Made by a program: the position numbers and the translations under genes. The notes under the pieces were generated by a model. It did no database searches, had not been told where the DNA came from, and saw nothing but the letters and a program-made list of their open reading frames with translations. A stretch of 64,000 nucleotides of DNA, taken from contig NZ_CP101508.1 in assembly GCF_024380015.1 (NCBI RefSeq), forward strand, positions 1 to 64,000, given 5' to 3'. Below, in pieces: positions 57,293-64,000 of the stretch. The first letter of the stretch is position 1, and each line of letters starts with the position of its first letter. This stretch comes from Photobacterium atrarenae (lineage in GTDB: Bacteria > Pseudomonadota > Gammaproteobacteria > Enterobacterales > Vibrionaceae).

Positions 57293-58132
57293 TTACTCCG
57301 GTACGATCCAGGCGACTTTGTAGAAGCCGTGGGTCGGGGCGATGGCCTGTTGTAGCCACGGTAGGATCGCCTGCATCTGGCTCTCCAGCTTCCATGGCGG
57401 GTTGATGACTATCATCCCCGAGGCTGTCATGCCGCGCTCGGTGGTATCGGGCTCAACGCCCAGCTCAATTTGCAGGATTTTGCGGATCCCCAAACCTTCC
57501 AGACCGGCAATCATCTGGTCGATATTTTCCCGGTACACCACCGGATACCAGATTGCGTAGGTGCCGGTGGCCCAGCGCTTGTAGCTTTCTTTGATCGCTT
57601 TCACCACGTCCATGTACTCATGTTTGAGTTCATACGGCGGGTCAATCAGCACCACCCCGCGGCGCTCTTTCGGCGGCAGGCTGCCCTTGAGGCGGGTAAA
57701 GGCATCTTCTTTATATATCTTGACCTGGCGATCCCCCCGGAACTCCTGCAGCAGCAGGGGGAAATCGGACGGGTGCAGCTCAGTCAGCACCATCCGGTCC
57801 TGCTCGCGCAGCTGGGCGCGGGCAACGCGGGGAGAGCCCGGATAGTAGCGCAACTCATCACCCTGGTTCAGCGTTTTGATCGCTTCGATATAACTGGCGA
57901 TCGCAGCCGGGATATCATTCCGCTGCCAGATCCGGGCAATGCCTTGTTTGAACTCGCCGGTTTTTTCGCTGCGCTCATCTTCCAGATCGTAGCGGCCCAC
58001 GCCGGAGTGGGTGTCGTGGTAGACAAAGGCTTTGTCCTTTTGCTTCAGGGCATCGAGGATCAGGCTCTGGACGATGTGTTTCACAACGTCGGCATGGTTA
58101 CCGGCATGGAAACTGTGGCGATAGCTCAGCAT
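57293..58132 (-). CDS. rlmJ: 23S rRNA (adenine(2030)-N6)-methyltransferase RlmJ
   Basis: RlmJ methylates A2030 of 23S rRNA. The 279-residue product (E. coli form 280) begins MLSYRHSFHAGNHADVVKHI, the family signature, and contains the N6-adenine catalytic motif in GVVLIDPPYELKHEY. It is divergent from prlC across a 227-base gap, an arrangement recalled from E. coli and Vibrio. Confidence 0.94.
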   Translation of the reverse strand: MLSYRHSFHAGNHADVVKHIVQSLILDALKQKDKAFVYHDTHSGVGRYDLEDERSEKTGEFKQGIARIWQRNDIPAAIASYIEAIKTLNQGDELRYYPGSPRVARAQLREQDRMVLTELHPSDFPLLLQEFRGDRQVKIYKEDAFTRLKGSLPPKERRGVVLIDPPYELKHEYMDVVKAIKESYKRWATGTYAIWYPVVYRENIDQMIAGLEGLGIRKILQIELGVEPDTTERGMTASGMIVINPPWKLESQMQAILPWLQQAIAPTHGFYKVAWIVPE

Positions 58133-58359
58133 TGCAAGGCTCTCTACAGGTCAGGGGGGAATAGGGCGCCTATTATGGCGGAATCGCGGTGGGGCGCAAT
58201 AGCGGCGGATCTCCGCTGCGGGGGCGATGCTTTTGCCGGGCAGGGGGCGGATTCCGGGTTAGACTATAAGGATAAAGGTGGAATTACCGCCCTTAAGGGA
58301 TTGAATTTATAAGTTTGAAGACACATCTTGTCAGTAACAGACGAATTAAGGATTAGCGC

Positions 58360-60402
58360 ATGTCGAACCCATTACTCACCATGACGGACCTGCCTCCGTT
58401 TTCTCAGATCGAAGCGGCACATGTTAAACCAGCCATTGAGCAGGCGATTGCCGACTGTCGTGCCAAGGTTGAAGCCGTGTTGGCCAATGAGGCCGCACCG
58501 AGCTGGGACACCATTTGCGCGCCGCTGGCCGAAACTGATGATCGCCTGAGCCGGATTTGGTCACCGATCAGTCATCTGAACGCCGTTAAAAACAGCGAAC
58601 AGCTGCGTGAAGCATACGAAAGCTGCCTGCCGTTGCTGTCGGATTACGGCACCTGGGTCGGGCAACATAAAGGGTTGTATGAGGCCTATAAAGCGATTAA
58701 AGCGGATGCCGGTTTCAGCCAGCTGACCCAGGCCCAGCAGAAGTCGGTGACCGATGCGCTGAAAGAGTTTGAACTGTCCGGGATTGGTCTGCCGGCGGCA
58801 GAGCAGCACCGCTATGGTGAGATCAGCAAGCGCTTGTCTGAGCTGTCGTCAACGTTCAGCAATAATGTGCTGGATGCCACCATGGGTTGGACCAAGCTGG
58901 TGACGGATGTGTCTGAGCTGGCCGGGATGCCGGAGTCGGCGCTGCTGGCGGCGAAAGCGGCTGCTGAAGACAAAGATCTCGACGGATACCTGCTGACGCT
59001 GGAGATCCCGTCTTACCTGCCGGTGATGACCTACTGTGAAAACCGCGAGCTGCGCCGGGAAATGTATGAAGCCTTTGCCACCCGTGCTTCCGATCGCGGC
59101 CCGAATGCCGGCAAATGGGACAACAGCGAAATCATTGCCGAGAAGCTGAAATTGAGCCACGAACTGGCGCGCCTGCTGGGCTTTAACTGCTATAGCGAGA
59201 AGTCTCTGGCGACTAAAATGGCCGAGACGCCGGATCAGGTGCTGAGTTTCCTGAACGATCTGGCCGCCCGGGTCAAGCCTCAGGGCGAGCGGGAAGTGGC
59301 GGAGCTGCGCGAGTATGCTGCCGCTGAATTTGGCGCAACCGAGCTCGAGCCGTGGGATCTGGGTTTTTATGCCGAGAAGCTCAAGCAGCACCGATACAGC
59401 ATTTCTGATGAGCAGCTGCGTCCGTACTTCCCGGAGCATAAGGTGGTCGCAGGACTGTTTGAAGTCCTCAAGCGGGTGTTCGGGATGGACGTCAAAGAGC
59501 GTCAGGGCGTCGATACCTGGCACGAGTCGGTGAAGTTTTTTGATATCTTCGATGCCAAGGGTGAACTGCGCGGCAGCTTCTACCTGGATCTCTATGCCCG
59601 CGACAACAAGCGCGGCGGAGCCTGGATGGATGAGTGCCTGGTGCGCCGGACCCGCGCAGACGGCAGCCTGCAACCCCCGGTCGCCTACCTGACCTGTAAC
59701 TTCAACAAACCGGTGGGCGGAAAGCCGGCACTGTTTACCCACGATGAAGTGGTGACGTTGTTCCACGAAACCGGCCACGGCATTCACCATATGCTGACCC
59801 GGGTTGACGTACCGGCTGTGTCCGGTATTAACGGCGTGCCATGGGATGCGGTCGAGTTGCCAAGCCAGTTCCTGGAAAACTGGTGCTGGGAAGAAGAGGC
59901 ATTGTCCTTTATCTCTGGCCACTATGAAACCGGCGAGCCACTACCGAAAGCAATGCTGGAGAAAATGCTGGCAGCCAAGAACTTCCACTCGGCCATGGGG
60001 ATCCTGCGCCAGCTGGAATTCGGCCTGTTCGATTTCAGCCTCTACACTGACTACGATCCGGAAATCGGTGCCCGGGTGCTGGAAACCCTGCATTATGTGA
60101 AATCGAGGGTTTCTGTAGTCCAGACCCCGGAGTGGGGACGTTTCCCGCACAGCTTCAGCCATATTTTTGCCGGCGGTTACAGCGCGGGCTATTACAGCTA
60201 CCTGTGGGCCGAGTTGCTGTCTTCTGATGCCTATTCCCGCTTTGAGGAAGAAGGGATCTTCAACCCGCAAACTGGTGCTGATTTTCTCGACTGCATCCTT
60301 GAGCGCGGCGGCAGTGAAGAGCCGATGGTGCTGTTCAAGCGCTTCCGGGGCCGGGAGCCGAAGATTGATGCGTTGCTGCGTCATTCCGGCATCACCGGAT
60401 AA
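58360..60402 (+). CDS. prlC: Oligopeptidase A
   Basis: PrlC is a cytoplasmic M3-family zinc metallopeptidase that degrades signal peptides and other oligopeptides. The 680-residue product has the zinc motif HETGH at 469-473 in LFHETGHGIHHML, with the third zinc ligand Glu about 25-29 residues later (WDAVELPSQFLENW). The N-terminus MSNPLLTMTDLPPFSQIEA is typical. It is divergent from rlmJ and convergent with gppA. The intergenic DNA after it carries two unusual inverted repeats. Confidence 0.97.
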   Translation: MSNPLLTMTDLPPFSQIEAAHVKPAIEQAIADCRAKVEAVLANEAAPSWDTICAPLAETDDRLSRIWSPISHLNAVKNSEQLREAYESCLPLLSDYGTWVGQHKGLYEAYKAIKADAGFSQLTQAQQKSVTDALKEFELSGIGLPAAEQHRYGEISKRLSELSSTFSNNVLDATMGWTKLVTDVSELAGMPESALLAAKAAAEDKDLDGYLLTLEIPSYLPVMTYCENRELRREMYEAFATRASDRGPNAGKWDNSEIIAEKLKLSHELARLLGFNCYSEKSLATKMAETPDQVLSFLNDLAARVKPQGEREVAELREYAAAEFGATELEPWDLGFYAEKLKQHRYSISDEQLRPYFPEHKVVAGLFEVLKRVFGMDVKERQGVDTWHESVKFFDIFDAKGELRGSFYLDLYARDNKRGGAWMDECLVRRTRADGSLQPPVAYLTCNFNKPVGGKPALFTHDEVVTLFHETGHGIHHMLTRVDVPAVSGINGVPWDAVELPSQFLENWCWEEEALSFISGHYETGEPLPKAMLEKMLAAKNFHSAMGILRQLEFGLFDFSLYTDYDPEIGARVLETLHYVKSRVSVVQTPEWGRFPHSFSHIFAGGYSAGYYSYLWAELLSSDAYSRFEEEGIFNPQTGADFLDCILERGGSEEPMVLFKRFRGREPKIDALLRHSGITG

Positions 60403-60421
60403 TTGACTGATTGGGCTGGTT

Positions 60422-60511
60422 ATTTCACCTCATTGCTGCATCGGACATGCTCATTGATAGTTATCAACTCCGCGTGTCCTCTTTGCTCTGAGGTGAAATT
60501 CCTGCGCCGAA
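60422..60511. repeat. Structured repeat unit 1 with FNR-box-like core (prlC-gppA gap)
   Basis: GGACATGC (60443-60450) pairs with GCGTGTCC (60472-60479); inside, TTGAT-AGTT-ATCAA (60454-60467) is a perfect 5-bp inverted repeat identical to the FNR consensus. An outer perfect 11-bp stem, ATTTCACCTCA (60422-60432) with TGAGGTGAAAT (60489-60499), encloses both. The tail CCTGCGCCGAA recurs in unit 2. It may be a DNA-binding site, a structured RNA or a dispersed repeat. Confidence 0.7.
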
Positions 60512-60537
60512 TCAGCAATGATAATTTTGCAGACGAA

Positions 60538-60617
60538 GGGCGTGCTCATTGATGGTTATCAACGTCGCGCGCCCTCTTAGCTCTGGTTAGCTCTGGAATG
60601 AAACTCCTGCGCTGAAC
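60538..60617. repeat. Structured repeat unit 2 with FNR-box-like core (prlC-gppA gap)
   Basis: GGGCGTGC (60538-60545) pairs with GCGCGCCC (60567-60574); inside is TTGAT-GGTT-ATCAA (60549-60562). Relative to unit 1, A-T pairs at stem positions 3 and 5 have become G-C pairs, so pairing is kept. The tail CCTGCGCTGAA matches unit 1. Units are 95 bases apart. Confidence 0.7.
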
Positions 60618-60627
60618 ACCAGCCAAT

Positions 60628-60656
60628 AAAAAAGCACCCGGTCGGGTGCTTTTTTG
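60628..60656. terminator. Bidirectional terminator between prlC and gppA
   Basis: AAAAAAGCACCCG, GT, CGGGTGCTTTTTT. It serves gppA on the minus strand and anything transcribed rightward from the repeat units. Confidence 0.85.
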
Positions 60657-60684
60657 TGTGGGGCCTTTGTTGTTTTGGGAGCGG

Positions 60685-62172
60685 TTAGCTTTCGATCAGC
60701 GTCAGGGGCCAACCCATGTCAGTTTGGCGGGTGGCTTCCTGTTGCAGCTCGGCCCGGGTGAGCGGGTTGTCAGCCAGCCAGTCAGCCGGAAGGGTCAGGG
60801 TCAGTTGGTTGTCCTTGACCGCCAGGGTCGCTGGTGGCTGATTGTTGTCGTCGCGGCGGTGACACAGGATCACGGCCAGGCGCAGCAAACGCAGCAGGCG
60901 GGTCGCCGTCTGGGCCGACACCGCGTGTTGCTCCGGCAGGCTGCTCAGTTGCTCGCGGAAACGGCGCAGCAGCTCGGCGATCAGGTGCTTCTGGGCCCGG
61001 GTGAAGCCGGGTAGGTCGAGATGGCTGATCAGGTAGGCCGCATGTTCGCCGCTCTGTTTGAACTCGATACAAGTCCCGATCTCATGCAGCGAGGTACAGG
61101 CATGGAGCAGGTACTCGGCTTGCGGCTCCAGTTGCCAGTGCGGCTCGCAGCTGGCCAGCAGGGACATCGCCGTTTGGGTCACCGTCTCGGCATGCTGGCT
61201 GTCGAGCTGGAAGCGGGCGTGCAGGCTGTCCAGTGTTCGGGCCCGTACATCATGATGGCGCATCTGGCTCATCATTTCGTACACCATGCCTTCTCGCAGC
61301 GCGCCACCGGCCAGGGTCATCGACTCGATGCCCAGGGTTTCGAAAATGGCGATCAAAATCGACAGGCCGCTCGGGAACACCAGGGCCCGCTCCAGGGTCA
61401 GCCCTTCGATATCGAGATCTTCGAGGTGCTCATACTGCATCGCCTGGCGTTGCATCCGCTTGAGCTTGGGTAGGGTGATGAGCTCATCCATCCCCTGGGC
61501 CAGCATGATTTCCTGCAAGGCCTGAACGGTACCGCTGGCGCCGACGCAGGTTTCCCAGCCGAGCGTCTGGTATTGCTCAATGATCGGCTCGATGGCCAGC
61601 TTGGCAGCCTGAATGGCGGCATCAAAGTTTTCGCTGTTGAGACAGCGGTCTTTGAAGTAGCGCTCAAGCCAGGTGACGCAGCCGATTTTCAGGCTGGTCA
61701 GGGCGCTGGCATCGAGTCCTTCGCCGATCACCACTTCGGTACTGGCCCCGCCGATATCCACCACCAGGCGCTTGCCGCAGCCGCCTGATGTGTGGGCGAC
61801 CCCCTGGTAGATGATCCGGGCTTCTTCTTCGCCGGGAATGATGGCGATCGGGTGGCCCAGGATCGTTTGGGCTCTGGAAAGAAAAACATCGGCATTGACG
61901 GCGGCGCGCAGGGCGGCGGTGCCGACAATCCGGATTCGCTCCGCCGGAATATCCTGCAGCCGCTCGGCAAACAGGCTCAGGCACTCCCAGCCGCGCTGCA
62001 TGGCTTCATCACTGAGCTCATAGTGATCATTGAGTCCGGCTGCCAGGCGCACTTTGCGCTTGATTTTCGCCAGGGTGTGCACGCTACCGGCCACTTCCCG
62101 CACAATCCACATGTGGAAGCTGTTCGAGCCTAAGTCAATGGCGGCATACAACGGAGATACGGTTCTTTCCAT
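60685..62172 (-). CDS. gppA: Guanosine-5'-triphosphate,3'-diphosphate pyrophosphatase
   Basis: GppA hydrolyses pppGpp to ppGpp and can act on polyphosphate. The 495-residue product has the ASKHA-fold N-terminal ATPase-like half ([19 protein letters not shown], and [16 protein letters not shown]), and a C-terminal HD-like helical domain. Placement next to rhlB and trxA matches the E. coli order gppA-rhlB-trxA, which favours GppA over exopolyphosphatase Ppx. It starts nine bases after rhlB and is probably co-transcribed with it. Confidence 0.92.
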   Translation of the reverse strand: MERTVSPLYAAIDLGSNSFHMWIVREVAGSVHTLAKIKRKVRLAAGLNDHYELSDEAMQRGWECLSLFAERLQDIPAERIRIVGTAALRAAVNADVFLSRAQTILGHPIAIIPGEEEARIIYQGVAHTSGGCGKRLVVDIGGASTEVVIGEGLDASALTSLKIGCVTWLERYFKDRCLNSENFDAAIQAAKLAIEPIIEQYQTLGWETCVGASGTVQALQEIMLAQGMDELITLPKLKRMQRQAMQYEHLEDLDIEGLTLERALVFPSGLSILIAIFETLGIESMTLAGGALREGMVYEMMSQMRHHDVRARTLDSLHARFQLDSQHAETVTQTAMSLLASCEPHWQLEPQAEYLLHACTSLHEIGTCIEFKQSGEHAAYLISHLDLPGFTRAQKHLIAELLRRFREQLSSLPEQHAVSAQTATRLLRLLRLAVILCHRRDDNNQPPATLAVKDNQLTLTLPADWLADNPLTRAELQQEATRQTDMGWPLTLIES

Positions 62173-62181
62173 AAGCCTTGT

Positions 62182-63498
62182 CTATGATTGTTGCTGCTTT
62201 TGCGGAGAGCGACGGCGATTGCGCTGACGCGACTGACCCTGGCCCTGACCTTTGCGCTGCGAGGAGCCGCGGCGGTTGCCACCCTGGCGTGGTGCACGTG
62301 GCACGCTGACAGGCGCCGGCAAATCGGTTAGCAGCGCTTCACTGTCATATTTGGACAGTGGGATCGCATGTTCAATATATTGCTCGATGGCCGGCAGGTT
62401 GATGGCATATTCCTCACAGGCGAAGCTGATGGAATGGCCGCTGGCGCCGGCACGACCGGTCCGGCCGATCCGGTGGACGTAGTCCTCGGCATCGTCAGGC
62501 AGATCGTAGTTAAAGACGTGGGTCACCTGCGGAATATGCAGGCCACGGGCTGCAACATCGGTTGCCACCAGGATATCCACTTCGCCCTGGGTAAACTGCT
62601 CCAGGATCCGCACGCGTTTTTTCTGCGGCACGTCGCCGGTCAGCAGGCCAACACGGTGTTGATCGGCGGCCAGGTGGGCCCAGATATCTTCACAGCGGTG
62701 CTTGGTATTGGCAAAAACAATCGCGCGATCCGGCCACTCTTCCTCGATCAGGGTTTGCAGCAGGCGCATCTTTTCTTTGTTCGATGGGTAGAACAGCTCT
62801 TCTTTGATCCGGTGGCCGGTTTTTTGCTCCGGCTCAACAATGACGCTTTCCGGGTTGTTCATGTGTTCAAACGCCAGCTCTTTCACCCGGTAGGACAGGG
62901 TGGCAGAGAACAGCATGTTCATCCGTGCTTTCGGCGCCGGCATACGGCGGAACAGGAAGCGGATATCTTTGATAAAGCCCAGATCGAACATCCGGTCGGC
63001 TTCGTCCAGCACCACGACCTGGATTGAGCGCAGGTCAATCACGCGCTGCTTATAAAAGTCGATGATCCGACCGCAGGTGCCGATCAGAATATCGACGCCG
63101 TCTTCCAGGGTCTTCTGCTGCTTCTCATAGGCTTCACCACCATAGGCCAGGCCGGCTTTGAGGCCGGTGCTGTCCAGCAACGGTTTGGCATCATTGAAAA
63201 TCTGAATGGCCAGCTCGCGTGTAGGTGCCATAATGATGGCACGGGGGTGGTTTTGTTTACGTTCCTCCGGTGCCGGGTTCAATAGCAATTGGTTAAAAGT
63301 CGCTGTCAGGAAGGCCAGGGTCTTTCCGGTCCCTGTCTGCGCCTGACCAGCAATGTCTCGGCCGGTGAGCACTACCGGCAATGCCAGCGCCTGGATCGGC
63401 GTACAATGATGGAATCCTTTGGTTTCCAGTCCTTGTAAAACCAGGGGGTGTAATCCCAGGTCGGCAAATTTCTGCTCTGTGATATGAGTCGTCTTCAT
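62182..63498 (-). CDS. rhlB: ATP-dependent RNA helicase RhlB
   Basis: RhlB unwinds structured RNA for the RNase E degradosome. The 438-residue DEAD-box protein has the Q-motif region ([20 protein letters not shown]), motif [17 protein letters not shown], motif [14 protein letters not shown] in [13 protein letters not shown], and late motifs [15 protein letters not shown] and [10 protein letters not shown]. The basic Gly/Arg/Gln-rich tail ([20 protein letters not shown]) is typical. It is divergent from trxA and upstream of gppA. Confidence 0.96.
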   Translation of the reverse strand: MKTTHITEQKFADLGLHPLVLQGLETKGFHHCTPIQALALPVVLTGRDIAGQAQTGTGKTLAFLTATFNQLLLNPAPEERKQNHPRAIIMAPTRELAIQIFNDAKPLLDSTGLKAGLAYGGEAYEKQQKTLEDGVDILIGTCGRIIDFYKQRVIDLRSIQVVVLDEADRMFDLGFIKDIRFLFRRMPAPKARMNMLFSATLSYRVKELAFEHMNNPESVIVEPEQKTGHRIKEELFYPSNKEKMRLLQTLIEEEWPDRAIVFANTKHRCEDIWAHLAADQHRVGLLTGDVPQKKRVRILEQFTQGEVDILVATDVAARGLHIPQVTHVFNYDLPDDAEDYVHRIGRTGRAGASGHSISFACEEYAINLPAIEQYIEHAIPLSKYDSEALLTDLPAPVSVPRAPRQGGNRRGSSQRKGQGQGQSRQRNRRRSPQKQQQS

Positions 63499-63611
63499 TC
63501 GTATAGAATATCAGCTTAGGGTTGCATTACGAAACGGATTCCATTCAAATAGAGCATCGATTTGCTGGTTAAAATCAAATCAGCCAACAAAATCAACCAT
63601 TGGAGTGGAAG

Positions 63612-63938
63612 ATGAGCGACAAGATTGTGCAGCTGACAGACGCAAGTTTTGAAAGCGATGTAATTAATGCTGCGGGCCCTGTTTTAGTCGATTTTTGGGC
63701 TGAATGGTGCGGGCCTTGTAAAATGATTGCCCCGATTCTTGACGAAATTGCGGATGAGTACGAAGGTAAGCTGACGATCGGTAAACTGAATATCGACCAA
63801 AACGCCGGCACGCCGCCGAAGTTTGGTATCCGTGGTATTCCGACCCTGCTGTTGTTCAAAGACGGCGGTGTGGCCGCGACAAAAGTAGGCGCCCTGTCAA
63901 AAAGCCAGCTGAAAGAGTTCCTGGACGCGAACCTGTAA
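63612..63938 (+). CDS. trxA: Thioredoxin 1
   Basis: TrxA is the general cytoplasmic disulfide reductant. The 108-residue product (start ATG 63612, TGGAG upstream) has active site WCGPC at 32-36, the cis-proline segment RGIPTLLLF, and the conserved end LKEFLDANL. Four extra codons upstream (MEWK) are not used in this family. It is divergent from rhlB, as in E. coli. Confidence 0.98.
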   Translation: MSDKIVQLTDASFESDVINAAGPVLVDFWAEWCGPCKMIAPILDEIADEYEGKLTIGKLNIDQNAGTPPKFGIRGIPTLLLFKDGGVAATKVGALSKSQLKEFLDANL

Positions 63939-63950
63939 GTGGCTTTCAGC

Positions 63951-63984
63951 AAACCATGCACAATTTCTCGTTGTGCATGGTTTG
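63951..63984 (+). terminator. Hairpin after trxA
   Basis: AAACCATGCACAA, TTTCTCG, TTGTGCATGGTTT, 13-bp perfect stem, 12 bases past the stop. The T-run is short, so termination strength is uncertain. Confidence 0.7.
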
Positions 63985-64000
63985 ACTTCCGACTATGCTA

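Overview
This window looks like the origin-proximal end of the large chromosome of a Vibrionaceae member, most like Photobacterium or a close relative. The evidence is the 16S rRNA sequence as I read it, the DnaA, GyrB and other protein sequences, a gene order recalling the Vibrio cholerae chromosome I origin region (dnaA-dnaN-recF-gyrB, small heat shock gene, avtA-glyS-glyQ; ilvY/ilvC-ubiK-vexBAR-rep-cytochrome c5-tRNAs-peptide ABC operon; gor), and a base composition near 50% G+C. No database search was possible, so the genus is an inference. The oriC itself would lie left of base 1.

Layout. 1-6.1 kb: replication cluster dnaA-dnaN-recF-gyrB. 6.1-14.6 kb: ibpA behind a heat-shock promoter and a ROSE-type RNA thermometer, then avtA, glyS-glyQ, an OmpA-like lipoprotein, a manganese exporter behind a yybP-ykoY riboswitch, tusA and small membrane proteins. 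Four parS-like sites are scattered through 3.5-13.6 kb. 14.6-23.1 kb: LysR gene, acuI, fatty acid oxidation operon fadBA with a FadR operator, then yigZ-trkH-hemG. 23.1-35.3 kb: two almost identical tandem rRNA operons (16S, tRNA Glu-Lys-Val-Ala, 23S, 5S; repeat period 5981 bp), followed by tRNA-Asp and an odd tRNA-Asp-like sequence with an enlarged anticodon arm. 35.3-46.1 kb: a miniature inverted-repeat element, ilvY/ilvC, ubiK, the vexRAB efflux operon, rep and cytochrome c5. 46.3-47.1 kb: tRNA cluster Arg-His-Pro-His-(degenerate Pro)-Pro plus a decayed Pro relic. 47.9-53.4 kb: four-gene oligopeptide/dipeptide ABC importer with a fused two-domain ATPase. 53.7-64 kb: a YjiH-type membrane protein, gorA, rlmJ, prlC, gppA, rhlB and trxA.

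How the genes work together. The left part carries initiation (DnaA), sliding clamp (DnaN), repair (RecF) and supercoiling (GyrB), next to ParB loading sites that would organise origin segregation. Both rRNA operons are transcribed away from the origin, in the direction of fork movement. The rest is housekeeping metabolism and transport. I saw no phage, plasmid, defence island, CRISPR array or biosynthetic cluster.

The least ordinary signals are in non-coding DNA. First, between prlC and gppA there are two copies of an inverted repeat whose 8-bp stems carry compensatory changes and whose core matches the FNR box TTGAT-N4-ATCAA exactly. Second, two tRNA-derived sequences (Asp and Pro type) have additions on both sides of a retained anticodon. 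Third, the riboswitch leader has mutually exclusive helices, and the ibpA leader has a thermometer hairpin that pairs the ribosome binding site.
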